The notes: generated by a model not told the origin, from the letters alone. Shown: positions 26,709 through 34,780, counted from the first letter of the stretch. The stretch is DNA of 64,000 nt from Caulobacter endophyticus (GCF_003116815.1 NZ_QDKQ01000034.1:1-64000); one strand, 5' to 3'. Numbers and translations are program-made.

Positions 26709-28070
26709 GTGACTCAAGCGTTCGAGATCGGCGTCAGGGCCAAGGCCCGCTGCGACCTGATGGGCGCGGCGCCGTTCAGCGAGGCCGACGACATGCTGGT
26801 GCGGCGGTTCCTGACCCCCGCCCACAAGGCCGCCCTCGACACCCTGAAGTTCTGGATGGAGGAAGCCGGCATGGCCGTCCGCCTCGATCCGGCCGGCAAT
26901 CTGGTCGGTCGCTATGAAGGCGAGGCGCCGGGCGCCCCCGCCCTGCTGATCGGCTCGCATATCGACAGCGTGCGCAACGGCGGGCGCTATGACGGCGCGC
27001 TGGGCGTGATGCTGGCGGTCGACGTGATCGACGCCTTCCACCGCCAGGGCCGCCGCCTTCCTTTCGCACTGGAAGCCATCGCCTTCGGCGACGAGGAGGG
27101 CTCGCGCTTTCCCGCCTCCATGGCCTGCAGCCGCGCTGTGGCCGGCACGGTCGACCCCTATGTGGTCGAGATGACCGACGCGGACGGCGTGAGCCTGGCC
27201 GAGGCCTATGCCGGCTTCGGCCTGGATCCCACCCGCCTCGTCGAGGCCGCTCGCCGGCCCGACGAGGTCTTCGCCTTCCTCGAGGCGCATATCGAACAGG
27301 GCCCGGTGCTGGAGGCCGAGGGGCTGGCCCTGGGCGTCGTCACCGCGATCGCCGCCCAGAAGCGGATCCTCGTCCGCTTCAAGGGCCAGGCCGGGCACGC
27401 CGGCACCACGCCCATGGGCCTGCGCAAGGATCCCGGCCCCGCCGCCGCCGAGGCGGTGCTGGCGCTGGAGCATATCTGCCGCGAAGGGCCGCTGGGCGGG
27501 ACCGACGGCCTGGTCGGCACGGTCGGCCGCATCACCGCCCTGCCCGGCGCCTTCAACGTCATTCCCGGCGCTGTCGAGTTCTCGATGGACATCCGCGCCG
27601 AGACCTCGGCCACCCGCGACGCCGCCGCCGCGGCGATCACGGCGCAGATCCAAGCCATCGCCGCCCGCCGCGGCCTGGCCGTCACGGTCACCCTGATGCA
27701 GGAATTGGCGGAAAGCCCTTGCGATGCGGGCCTGGCCGACCTGCTGGCGGCCGCCGTCGGCGATCTGGGCCAGCCCGACCGCCGCCTGCCCAGCGGCGCG
27801 GGCCACGACGCCATGGTCATCGCCGACCTCTGCCCCACCGCCATGCTGTTCATCCGCTGCGAGGGCGGGGTCAGCCACAACCCCGCCGAAGCCGTCACCG
27901 ACGCCGACTGCGCCCTGGCGGCGCGCGCCATGGTCGGCTTCGTCGAGCGGCTTTCCTCTGAATTTTCATCGTCATCCCGGCCGGAGCGCGCAAGCGCGGA
28001 GAGCCGGGACCCAGGGGCCGTGCGCACCGCCCCTGGGTCCCGGATCGCCCCTGCGGGGCGTCCGGGATGA
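26709..28070 (+). CDS. allC: Allantoate amidohydrolase (M20/AllC family)
   Basis: 453 aa from GTG 26709, preceded by GGGGAGCGG. Converts allantoate to ureidoglycine, ammonia and CO2 in ureide catabolism. M20 metal ligands are visible: GSHIDSVRNGGRYDGALGV (His and bridging Asp), FGDEEGSRF (Glu-Glu), AHIEQGP (His) and SGAGHDAM (His). The close alternative in this family is N-carbamoyl-L-amino-acid hydrolase, but the neighbours are all ureide genes. The family-like protein ends near VGFVERL. The last 34 or so residues (SSSSRPERASAES...) are translated from a palindromic repeat that overlaps the gene end. First gene of the purine operon. Confidence 0.88.
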   Translation: MTQAFEIGVRAKARCDLMGAAPFSEADDMLVRRFLTPAHKAALDTLKFWMEEAGMAVRLDPAGNLVGRYEGEAPGAPALLIGSHIDSVRNGGRYDGALGVMLAVDVIDAFHRQGRRLPFALEAIAFGDEEGSRFPASMACSRAVAGTVDPYVVEMTDADGVSLAEAYAGFGLDPTRLVEAARRPDEVFAFLEAHIEQGPVLEAEGLALGVVTAIAAQKRILVRFKGQAGHAGTTPMGLRKDPGPAAAEAVLALEHICREGPLGGTDGLVGTVGRITALPGAFNVIPGAVEFSMDIRAETSATRDAAAAAITAQIQAIAARRGLAVTVTLMQELAESPCDAGLADLLAAAVGDLGQPDRRLPSGAGHDAMVIADLCPTAMLFIRCEGGVSHNPAEAVTDADCALAARAMVGFVERLSSEFSSSSRPERASAESRDPGAVRTAPGSRIAPAGRPG

Positions 28071-28071
28071 C
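27971..28071. repeat. Palindromic repeat, family C, overlapping the allC 3' end
   Basis: Outer arms GTCATCCCGG (27971-27980) and CCGGGATGAC (28062-28071) enclose a perfect 15-bp hairpin (28004-28018 with 28029-28043) plus two small hairpins (GCGCGCAAGCGCG and CGCCCCTGCGGGGCG). It can fold as a cloverleaf. The allC stop TGA (28068-28070) lies in the right outer arm. The outer arm recurs at 37162-37205. Confidence 0.88.
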
Positions 28072-28077
28072 GGCTTG

Positions 28078-29307
28078 ATGGATAGGCGTATGGATACCTT
28101 CCGCGAACTCGACCACCCCGCCCGCCTGCTGATGGGTCCTGGGCCCATCAACGTGCATCCGCGCGTGCTACGGGCCATGTCGGTGCAGTTGCTCGGCCAG
28201 TTCGATCCCGAGTTCACCGGCTACATGAACGAGGTCATGGCGCTGTACCGCGGCGTCTTCCAGACCGCGAACCAATGGACCTTCGTGGTCGACGGCACCT
28301 CGCGCGCCGGCATCGAGGCGGCGCTGGTCTCGACCCTGCAGCCAGGCGACGACGTGGTGGTGGTCAACGCCGGGCGCTTTGGCCTGCTTCTGGCCGAGAT
28401 CGCCGAGCGCTGCGACGCGCGCGTCACCTTCGTCGAGGGCGACTGGGGCAAGGTCGTCGATCCGCAGGCGGTGGAGGATGCGGTGGCCCGCGTGAAGCCG
28501 CGCCTGGTGGCCTGCGTGCACGGCGACACCTCCACCACCATCGCCCAGCCGATCGAGGCGATCGGCGAGATCTGCCAGCGCCTCGGCGCCCTGCTCTATG
28601 TCGACGCCACCGCCACGCTCGGCGGCATGAGCGTGCCGGTCGACGCCTGGAAGGCCGACATCGTCACCGCCGGCCTGCAGAAGTGCATGGGCGGCCCGTC
28701 GGGCTCGGCCCCGATCACCATCAGCGACAAGGCCGCCGACCACATCTTCTCCCGCCGCCATGTGGAGAAGGGCCTGGCGACCGCGGGCATGACGGGGAAC
28801 GGCCGCCGCATCGCCTCCAACTATTTCGACCTGGCCATGATCATGGACTACTGGTCGGACAAGCGGCTGAACCACCACACCGAGGCGGCCAGCATGCTGT
28901 TCGCCGCCCGCGAATGCGCCCGGATCGTGCTGGAGGAAGGGCTCGAGACCCGCTTCGCCCGCCATGCCCGGGCCGGCGCGGCGATGACCGCCGGGATCGA
29001 GGCGATGGGCCTGAGCGTCTACGGCGACCAGACCCACAAGATGACCAACGTCACCGGCGTGATCGCGCCTCCCGGCGTCGACTACGACCGGGTGAAGGCT
29101 CGCATGCGCACCGAGTTCGAGATCGAGATCGGCGCGGCCTTCGGGCCGCTGGCCGGCAAGATCTGGCGGATCGGAACGATGGGCGTGAACGCCCGCAAGC
29201 ACGCGGTGCTGCAGACGCTCGCGGCGCTGGAAGCGGTGCTGAGGTGGGAGGGCTTTGACGCCCCGGCCGGGGCTGGCGTGGATGCGGCGCTGGGGGTGTT
29301 CGGATGA
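28078..29307 (+). CDS. pucG: (S)-ureidoglycine-glyoxylate aminotransferase
   Basis: 409 aa from ATG 28078 (MDRRMDTFREL); ATG 28090 is an alternative. Class V aminotransferase with PLP. Features: MGPGPINVHPRVLRAMS at the N-terminus, VDGTSRAGIEA, HGDTSTTIAQP, YVDATATLGG, and the Lys-containing VTAGLQKCMGGPSG. It transfers the amino group of ureidoglycine (product of AllC) to glyoxylate, giving oxalurate and glycine. A serine-/alanine-glyoxylate aminotransferase is the alternative, but the operon context favours PucG. Palindromic repeats flank it on both sides. Confidence 0.9.
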   Translation: MDRRMDTFRELDHPARLLMGPGPINVHPRVLRAMSVQLLGQFDPEFTGYMNEVMALYRGVFQTANQWTFVVDGTSRAGIEAALVSTLQPGDDVVVVNAGRFGLLLAEIAERCDARVTFVEGDWGKVVDPQAVEDAVARVKPRLVACVHGDTSTTIAQPIEAIGEICQRLGALLYVDATATLGGMSVPVDAWKADIVTAGLQKCMGGPSGSAPITISDKAADHIFSRRHVEKGLATAGMTGNGRRIASNYFDLAMIMDYWSDKRLNHHTEAASMLFAARECARIVLEEGLETRFARHARAGAAMTAGIEAMGLSVYGDQTHKMTNVTGVIAPPGVDYDRVKARMRTEFEIEIGAAFGPLAGKIWRIGTMGVNARKHAVLQTLAALEAVLRWEGFDAPAGAGVDAALGVFG

Positions 29308-29322
29308 GGCCGACGCTCAAGA

Positions 29323-29439
29323 CCCTCCCCCTGAAGGGGGAGGTGTCGCCGAAGGCGACGGAGGGGGAAGTCCGGCCGGCGTGGGGTTTCACTTCCCCCT
29401 CCGACCGCTTCGCGGCCACCTCCCCCTTCAGGGGGAGGG
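29323..29439. repeat. Palindromic repeat, family B (copy 1), between pucG and puuE
   Basis: Perfect 23-bp inverted repeats at 29323-29345 and 29417-29439; each arm is itself a hairpin around CCCCCTGAAGGGGG. An inner pair CGGAGGGGGAAGT (29359-29371) / ACTTCCCCCTCCG (29391-29403) also matches perfectly. Its right end GGGGGAGGG provides the SD for puuE. A degenerate relative is at 60991-61117. Confidence 0.9.
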
Positions 29440-29446
29440 TTTCTGC

Positions 29447-30379
29447 ATGACCTATCCCCGCGATATCGTCGGCTATGGCGAACACCCGCCGCACGCCCGA
29501 TGGCCGAACGACGCCCGCGTGGCCGTGCAGTTCGTGCTGAACTACGAGGAAGGCGCCGAGCGCTCGGTCCTGCATGGCGACCCCGTCAGCGAATACTTCC
29601 TGTCGGAGATGGTCGGCGCCCAGCCCATCGAGGGCATGCGCCACATGTCGATGGAGAGCCTCTACGAATACGGCTCGCGCGCCGGCTTCTGGCGGATCCG
29701 GCGGCTGTTCGAGGAGTTCGGCCTGCCGCTGACCGTCTACGGCGTCGCCCAGGCCATGGAGCGGGCGCCCGACGTCGTCGAGGCGATGATGACGTCCGGC
29801 TGGGAGATCGCCAGCCACGGCTATCGCTGGATCGACTACCAGCACTTCCCCGAAGACCTGGAACGCGAGCACATCGAGAAGGCCATCGAGGTGCACAAGC
29901 GGCTGACCGGCGAGCGCCCGCTCGGCTGGTACCAGGGCCGCACCAGCCCTAACACCGCGCGCCTCGTCGCCCAGGAAGGCGGCTTCGTCTACGACGCCGA
30001 CAGCTACAGCGACGACCTGCCCTACTGGGACGATCAGCACGGCCGGGCCCAGCTGATCGTGCCCTATACGCTCGACACCAACGACATGCGCTTTTCCGCG
30101 CCCCAGGGCTTCAACAGCGGCGACCAGTTCTTCACCTATCTGCGCGACGCCTTCGACGCCCTGTATCTGGAAGGCGTGACGGCGCCGAAGATGATGAGCA
30201 TCGGCCTGCACTGCCGCATCGTCGGCAAGCCGGCCCGGATCATGGCCCTGCGCCGCTTCCTTCAGCACGTGACCGCCCACGACAAGGTCTGGGTGGCCAA
30301 GCGTATCGATATCGCGCGGCACTGGATCGCGACGCATCCCTATTCAAAGCCCTCCCCCCTCGATGGGGAAGGGAGATGA
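29447..30379 (+). CDS. puuE: Allantoinase, polysaccharide-deacetylase type (PuuE)
   Basis: 310 aa. PuuE hydrolyses allantoin to allantoate and is unrelated to the classical amidohydrolase AllB. Family stretches: YPRDIVGYGEHPPHARWPN, VQFVLNYEEGAE, SMESLYEYGSRAGFWRI, EIASHGYRWIDYQ, GWYQGRTSPNTRRL-like GWYQGRTSPNTARLV, and DSYSDDLPYW. ATG 29447 uses the GGGGGAGGG end of the family B repeat as its SD. The last dozen codons (YSKPSPLDGEGR) come from another palindromic element that overlaps the stop. The stop overlaps the uraD start (ATGA). Confidence 0.95.
   Translation: MTYPRDIVGYGEHPPHARWPNDARVAVQFVLNYEEGAERSVLHGDPVSEYFLSEMVGAQPIEGMRHMSMESLYEYGSRAGFWRIRRLFEEFGLPLTVYGVAQAMERAPDVVEAMMTSGWEIASHGYRWIDYQHFPEDLEREHIEKAIEVHKRLTGERPLGWYQGRTSPNTARLVAQEGGFVYDADSYSDDLPYWDDQHGRAQLIVPYTLDTNDMRFSAPQGFNSGDQFFTYLRDAFDALYLEGVTAPKMMSIGLHCRIVGKPARIMALRRFLQHVTAHDKVWVAKRIDIARHWIATHPYSKPSPLDGEGR
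30351..30374. repeat. Short solo palindromic hairpin at the puuE-uraD junction
   Basis: CCTCCCCCCTCGATGGGGAAGG-type hairpin, resembling one arm of family A. It encodes the puuE C-terminal tail and supplies the purine-rich SD (GGGAAGGGAG) for uraD. Confidence 0.7.
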
Positions 30380-30882
30380 GGCTCGACGATCTCAACCAGA
30401 TGGACCGCCCGGCGTTCGCCGCGACGCTGCACTTCGCCTTCGAGCTGTCGCCCTGGGTGGTCGAGCGCGCCTGGAGCGCCCGTCCCTTCGACAGCATCGA
30501 GGCCATGCACGGCGCGATGATGCAGGTGCTGAACGCCGCCCCCCTCGGCGACAAGCTGGCCCTGATCCGCGCCCACCCCGAACTGGCCGGCAAGGCTGCG
30601 ATCGCCAGGACGCTGACCGCCGAGAGCGCGGCCGAGCAGGCCGGCGCGGGCCTCGACCGGCTGACGCCCGAGGAGTTCGCGCGGTTTCACGACCTCAACG
30701 CCGAGTACGGCAAGCGCTTCGGCTTTCCGTTCATCATCTGCGTGCGGCTGAACGACAAGACCTCGATCCTGCGAGCCATGCAGGCCCGGCTGTCCAACGA
30801 CCGCGAGGCCGAGATCGCCGAGGCGATCACCCAGATCGGGCTGATCTCAAAGCTCCGCATCCAGGACGCGGTGACCGACTAG
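30376..30882 (+). CDS. uraD: 2-oxo-4-hydroxy-4-carboxy-5-ureidoimidazoline decarboxylase
   Basis: 168 aa, the usual length. Decarboxylates OHCU to S-allantoin, the third step of urate breakdown. Motifs: FELSPWVVERAWSARPF at the N-terminus, ALIRAHPELAGKAA (catalytic His), LTAESAAEQAGAGL, FHDLNAEYGKRFGFPFIICV. Start ATG 30376 overlaps the puuE stop. Its own TAG is directly followed by the puuD ATG with no gap. Confidence 0.95.
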   Translation: MRLDDLNQMDRPAFAATLHFAFELSPWVVERAWSARPFDSIEAMHGAMMQVLNAAPLGDKLALIRAHPELAGKAAIARTLTAESAAEQAGAGLDRLTPEEFARFHDLNAEYGKRFGFPFIICVRLNDKTSILRAMQARLSNDREAEIAEAITQIGLISKLRIQDAVTD

Positions 30883-32082
30883 ATGGACTACGACCTCGCC
30901 GCCTGGCTGAACCTGGCGCTTCGCTGGCTGCACGTGATCGCGGGCGTCGCCTGGATCGGCGCCTCGTTCTACTTCGTCTGGCTCGACAACAATCTGCGCG
31001 CGCCAGAGTCCGTGGATGGAGGGCCGCCCAAGGACGGGGTGAAGGGCGAGCTGTGGGCCGTGCATGGCGGCGGCTTCTACCATTCGCAGAAATACATGAC
31101 GGCCCCGACCCACATGCCGTCGCACCTGCACTGGTTCAAGTGGGAGGCCTACACCACCTGGCTGTCGGGCTTTGCTTTGCTGTTCGTGCTCTACTACTGG
31201 GGCGCGCCGGTCTATCTGATCGATCCGGCCAAGCACGCCTTCAGCCATTGGCAGGCCGTGGCCGTGGGCCTGGTCTTCATCTTCGGCGGCCTCGCCGTCT
31301 ACGAAGCCCTGTGCCGCTCGCCGCTGGTCGAGCGCCCTCGCCTGTTCGGGATCGTCTGGTTCAGCGCGCTGATCGGCGCGGCCTATGCGCTGCAGCACCT
31401 GTTCACCGACCGCGGGGCCTTCATCCACGTCGGCGCGATCATCGGAACGGCCATGGCGGCCAACGTCTTCCTGACGATCATTCCCAACCAGCGAAAGATC
31501 GTCGCCGACATGCTGGCCGGCCGCGAGGTCGACCCGCGCCTGGGCGCCGCGGGCAAGCAGCGCTCGGTGCACAACAACTACATGACCCTGCCGATCCTGT
31601 TCATCATGATCAGCAACCACTATCCGGCGATCACCGGACATCCGCTGGCCTGGCTTCTGCTGGCGCTGGTGGGGGCGGCGGGGATCTCGATCCGCCACTT
31701 TTTCAACCTGCGTCATCACGGGATCATCCGGCACGACTTCCTGTTCTATGGCGCCATGCTGATGTTCGCCGTCAGCGTGATCGCCAGCCAGAAGCCCAAG
31801 GCGGCGCCGGTGCTCGGCCCGGTCAGCTTCTTCGAGGCCCAGGCGATCGTCCAGAAGCACTGCGTCGCCTGCCACGCCGCCAGGCCCACCCATCGCGGCT
31901 TCGGCGCCCCGCCCAATGGCGTGACCTTCGACAGTCCCGAGCACATCGCCCGCTACGCGCCCAAGATCAGGGAGCGGGCTGTAACCAGCACGAGCATGCC
32001 GCTTGGCAACGAGACCCATATGACCGATGAGGAGCGCGCGAAGCTTGGCGCCTGGATCGAATCCGGGGCCAAACTCCCCTGA
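30883..32082 (+). CDS. puuD: Membrane urate oxidase with cytochrome c domain (PuuD)
   Basis: 399 aa. The N-terminal two-thirds has about eight membrane helices with many His residues (LRWLHVIAGVAWIGASFYFV, VHNNYMTLPILFIMISNHYP, IRHFFNLRHHG). The C-terminal domain carries a haem c motif CVACH at 327-331 and a later Met (TSMPLGNETHMT). PuuD oxidises urate to 5-hydroxyisourate, passing electrons to the respiratory chain rather than making H2O2. It is the first enzyme of the pathway although last in the operon. No hydroxyisourate hydrolase gene lies between it and uraD. Confidence 0.93.
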   Translation: MDYDLAAWLNLALRWLHVIAGVAWIGASFYFVWLDNNLRAPESVDGGPPKDGVKGELWAVHGGGFYHSQKYMTAPTHMPSHLHWFKWEAYTTWLSGFALLFVLYYWGAPVYLIDPAKHAFSHWQAVAVGLVFIFGGLAVYEALCRSPLVERPRLFGIVWFSALIGAAYALQHLFTDRGAFIHVGAIIGTAMAANVFLTIIPNQRKIVADMLAGREVDPRLGAAGKQRSVHNNYMTLPILFIMISNHYPAITGHPLAWLLLALVGAAGISIRHFFNLRHHGIIRHDFLFYGAMLMFAVSVIASQKPKAAPVLGPVSFFEAQAIVQKHCVACHAARPTHRGFGAPPNGVTFDSPEHIARYAPKIRERAVTSTSMPLGNETHMTDEERAKLGAWIESGAKLP

Positions 32083-32102
32083 GGTCCCTGGAGACAGCCC
32101 CC

Positions 32103-32765
32103 TTGTCCGACGCCGATCACGAGGCCGTCCCCGACGCCCCGGTCCCGCGCAAGCGCAACGCCGAGCGGACGCGCAAGGCGATCATGTCGGCGGCGCTGAA
32201 GGAGTTCTCTCAAGCCGGCTTCGCGGGCGCGCGCATCGAGCGGATCGTCAAGACCGCCAAGTGCAACATCCGCATGCTCTATCACTACTTCGGCGACAAG
32301 AAGGGCCTCTACGTCGCCGTGCTGGAGGCCGCCTACGAGGACCTGCGCAACCGCGAGGCCGAGCTGAAGATCGACTTCGACCGGCCGCTCGAAGGGTTTC
32401 TGGAGCTGCAGCGCTTCACCTTCGAATATTTCGAGAAGAACCCTCGGTTCGAGGGCCTGCTGCGCAACGAGAACCTGATGCAGGGCAAGTTCGTCGCCCA
32501 GTCGCGCAAGGTGACCGAAACGGCCTTCCCCCTGCGCCGCACCATCGAGCGCCTGATCGAGAGCGGCCAGGAACAGGGCCTGTTCCGCGACAAGCTCGAC
32601 CCCATCCAGATCTACGTCACCATCGCCGCCATGAGCCGCTTCCACCTGGCCAACGGCTGGTCGCTGTCGGTGACGCTCGACACCGACATGTCGACCACCG
32701 AATGGCGACGGGCCAGGCTCCAGCACGCCTTGGACGTGCTGGAGGGGTATCTGCGGAAGGGCTAA
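32103..32765 (+). CDS. TetR-family regulator next to the purine operon
   Basis: 220 aa from TTG 32103; GGAGA lies about 10 bases upstream. N-terminal HTH about 20-68 (RKAIMSAALKEFSQAGFAGA, ARIERIVKTAKCNIRMLYHY, FGDKKGLYVAVLEAAYEDL). The C-terminal ligand domain resembles that of RutR/YcdC-like TetR proteins in layout. It begins 20 bases after puuD on the same strand and is probably the operon's own regulator, which would make the pathway purine- or ureide-responsive; no operator has been identified. Confidence 0.88.
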   Translation: MSDADHEAVPDAPVPRKRNAERTRKAIMSAALKEFSQAGFAGARIERIVKTAKCNIRMLYHYFGDKKGLYVAVLEAAYEDLRNREAELKIDFDRPLEGFLELQRFTFEYFEKNPRFEGLLRNENLMQGKFVAQSRKVTETAFPLRRTIERLIESGQEQGLFRDKLDPIQIYVTIAAMSRFHLANGWSLSVTLDTDMSTTEWRRARLQHALDVLEGYLRKG

Positions 32766-32803
32766 CCACCGTTCCGCCAAATTCGTGCTAGGTTGCTGGC
32801 GCG

Positions 32804-32977
32804 ATGAAAGCCGAACCGTCCATTTTCGACGACAGCGACGACGCCGCGGAAGCCGCGGCCGACGCCGAGGGCCTGTCCGACCTGGACGCCGGCCGGACGA
32901 TCTCGCACGAGAAGATGAGGGCGTGGCTGCTGTCCTGGGGCACGCCCGAGGAAACGCCGCCGCCCGAGCGGGACTAA
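32804..32977 (+). CDS. Antitoxin of a ParE/RelE-type toxin-antitoxin pair
   Basis: 57 aa, acidic (many Asp/Glu in residues 9-28). The motif GRTISHEKMRAWLLSWG (about 30-46) matches the toxin-wrapping C-terminal region of small antitoxins that partner ParE/RelE toxins ('hyphen-H-E-x-x-x-W-L' type). It lacks room for a full ribbon-helix-helix plus linker, so DNA-binding autoregulation is uncertain. The toxin gene starts 9 bases later. Confidence 0.8.
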   Translation: MKAEPSIFDDSDDAAEAAADAEGLSDLDAGRTISHEKMRAWLLSWGTPEETPPPERD

Positions 32978-32986
32978 GCCCGACCG

Positions 32987-33280
32987 ATGGCCGAGCCGGA
33001 CGCGCCCGCATTCAAGGTGGCCTGGTCGGCCCGATCCCGCCGCGATCTTGAAGCCATCCGCGCCTATATCGGGCAGGTCCGCCCCATCGCCGCCCAGCGC
33101 CTGGCTCTTCGGCTGGTCACGGCCGTCGAAGCCCTGGCCTTCCACCCGCATCGCGGACGCCCCGCTGGTGGAGACGTCCGCGAATTGGTGGCGATCGCGC
33201 CCTATGTGATCCGCTACCGCGTGAAGGGCGGGGTGGTGCAGATCGTGCGCATCAAGCACGGGGCCGAACGCCCCGACTGA
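32987..33280 (+). CDS. parE: ParE/RelE-superfamily toxin
   Basis: 97 aa. Typical ParE features: FKVAWSARSRRDLEAIRAYI at the N-terminus (beta strand then helix), LAFHPHRGRPAGGDVREL in the middle and YVIRYRVKGGVVQIVRIKHGAERP at the end. ParE toxins poison gyrase; RelE relatives cleave mRNA on the ribosome. The retained RIKHGAERP C-terminus favours ParE. It is cotranscribed with the 57-aa antitoxin. Confidence 0.88.
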   Translation: MAEPDAPAFKVAWSARSRRDLEAIRAYIGQVRPIAAQRLALRLVTAVEALAFHPHRGRPAGGDVRELVAIAPYVIRYRVKGGVVQIVRIKHGAERPD

Positions 33281-33281
33281 C

Positions 33282-34598
33282 CTACTTCGCCATCACGTTC
33301 ATCACCGCCAGGGTCATGGCTTCCACGCCCGTGCGGATCGACGGCTCGGGGACCGGGGCGAAGAACGGCGAGTGATTGACCGGCATCGGCTTGCCCGACG
33401 CCTTGGCGTCCGCCATCGCCTTGGGATCCAGGCCCCCGATCGAGAAATAGACCGACGGCACGCCGGCGATGATGAACTCCGAATAGTCCTCGCTCGCCGA
33501 ACCGGGCGAGGTCACCGCGATCGCGTCCTTGCCGAAGGCGGCCTTGAAGACGGCGGCGGTCTTTTCGGTGAGGGCCGCGTCGTTAACCACCGCCTTGCCG
33601 CCCGGAACGATCTCGAGGTCCGGGGCCGGCGCGCCCGACATCTCGGCGACGGCCTTGGCTGTGCGGGTCACGCCGGCCAGGATCTTGTCGCGCACGCCGT
33701 CGTCCTGGGTGCGGATCGTGCCGCGCACCTTGGCCTTGTCGGGGATGATGTTGCCGGCGCTGCCGGCCTGGATCGAGCCGACCGTGACCACGCCGAACGC
33801 CGCGGGATCCTTCTCGCGGCTGATCACGCTCTGGACGTCGACGGTGAAGCGGGCGGCCATCATCACCGGGTCGATCGAGGCGGCTGGCATGGAGCCGTGC
33901 GCGCCGCGGCCGTTGAAGGTCAGCTCCAGAGCGTCCGAGGTCGAGGTCAGCACGCCGGGCTTGTAGTAGACCTGCCCCGCCGCGCCTGGGCCGACGTGCA
34001 GCGCGAAACCGTAGTCGGGCTTGCCGAACTTCTGGAAGAAGCCGTCGTCGATCATCGCCTTGGCGCCGCTGACCGTCTCCTCCGAGGGCTGGGCCACGAA
34101 GACCAGCGTGCCCTTCCACCTGGACTTCTGCGCCACCAGCTGGCGGGCCGCGCCGATCCAGGCGGCCATGTGCAGGTCGTGGCCGCAGGAGTGGGCGACG
34201 AACACCTCGGCGCCGTTCCAGGTGGTCTTGGCGCGGCTGGCGTAGGGCAGGCCCGTCTTCTCTTCCATCGGCAGGGCGTCGAGCTCGGTGCGGACGAGCA
34301 TAGATGGCCCCTCACCGTTCTTCAGCACCGCCACCACGCCGGTCTTGCCAACGCCTTCGGTGACCGTGAAGCCGAGCGAGCGCATCTGCTCGGCCAGCTT
34401 CCTGGCCGTTTCGACCTCCTGGAAACCCAGTTCCGGGTGGGCGTGCAGGTCCTTGTAGAGCGCGTCCAGCTGCGGGTAGTCGCGATCCAGCTGGGCCTTG
34501 ATGGCGGCCTTGGTCGCGGGGACGTTCAGCGGAGCCGCCAGCGCCGGAGCTGCCAGCAGGGCCATGACGGCGGCGAGGGTGAAGGTCTTGGAGGTCAT
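33282..34598 (-). CDS. Secreted M20-family amidohydrolase (aminoacylase/hippurate-hydrolase type)
   Basis: 438 aa from ATG 34598. Signal peptide 1-21 (MTSKTFTLAAVMALLAAPALA). M20D features: YKDLHAHPELGFQEVETA, VRTELDALPMEEKTG, VAHSCGHDLHMAAWIGAA (metal ligands Cys and His), QPSEETVSGAKAMI, and GSASEDYSEF near the C-terminus. It removes acyl groups from N-acyl amino acids or related amides in the periplasm. It follows a TonB-dependent receptor on the same strand, across a family A repeat, so receptor-imported amides may be its substrates (inference). Confidence 0.92.
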   Translation of the reverse strand: MTSKTFTLAAVMALLAAPALAAPLNVPATKAAIKAQLDRDYPQLDALYKDLHAHPELGFQEVETARKLAEQMRSLGFTVTEGVGKTGVVAVLKNGEGPSMLVRTELDALPMEEKTGLPYASRAKTTWNGAEVFVAHSCGHDLHMAAWIGAARQLVAQKSRWKGTLVFVAQPSEETVSGAKAMIDDGFFQKFGKPDYGFALHVGPGAAGQVYYKPGVLTSTSDALELTFNGRGAHGSMPAASIDPVMMAARFTVDVQSVISREKDPAAFGVVTVGSIQAGSAGNIIPDKAKVRGTIRTQDDGVRDKILAGVTRTAKAVAEMSGAPAPDLEIVPGGKAVVNDAALTEKTAAVFKAAFGKDAIAVTSPGSASEDYSEFIIAGVPSVYFSIGGLDPKAMADAKASGKPMPVNHSPFFAPVPEPSIRTGVEAMTLAVMNVMAK

Positions 34599-34647
34599 GC
34601 TGCTCGCGCGGCGGGCCGCGCCCTTCCTTCTGTCGTTACGCAAACTC

Positions 34648-34780
34648 TCCCTTCCCCCTTGATGGGGGAAGGGCGGGGTTGGGGGTGGAAGCGGCGGTGG
34701 ACGTCACCCGGTCGGCGCCAGGTCCTGAACCCGTGTCACCCCCATCCCCGGCCCTTCCCCCATCAAAGGGGGAAGGGAGC
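34648..34780. repeat. Palindromic intergenic repeat, family A (copy 2)
   Basis: Same architecture as 26425-26541: left hairpin CCCCTTGATGGGGGAAGG, middle with GTCGGCGCC, TCCTGAAC and GTCACCCCCATCCCCG, right hairpin CCCATCAAAGGGGGAAGGG. It lies between the receptor stop and the M20 gene start. Confidence 0.88.

Noticed and set aside
26425-30379. Repeated GC-rich palindromes considered as a CRISPR array
   Set aside because: Copies are of different families, irregularly spaced by whole genes, with no uniform repeat-spacer units and no cas genes.
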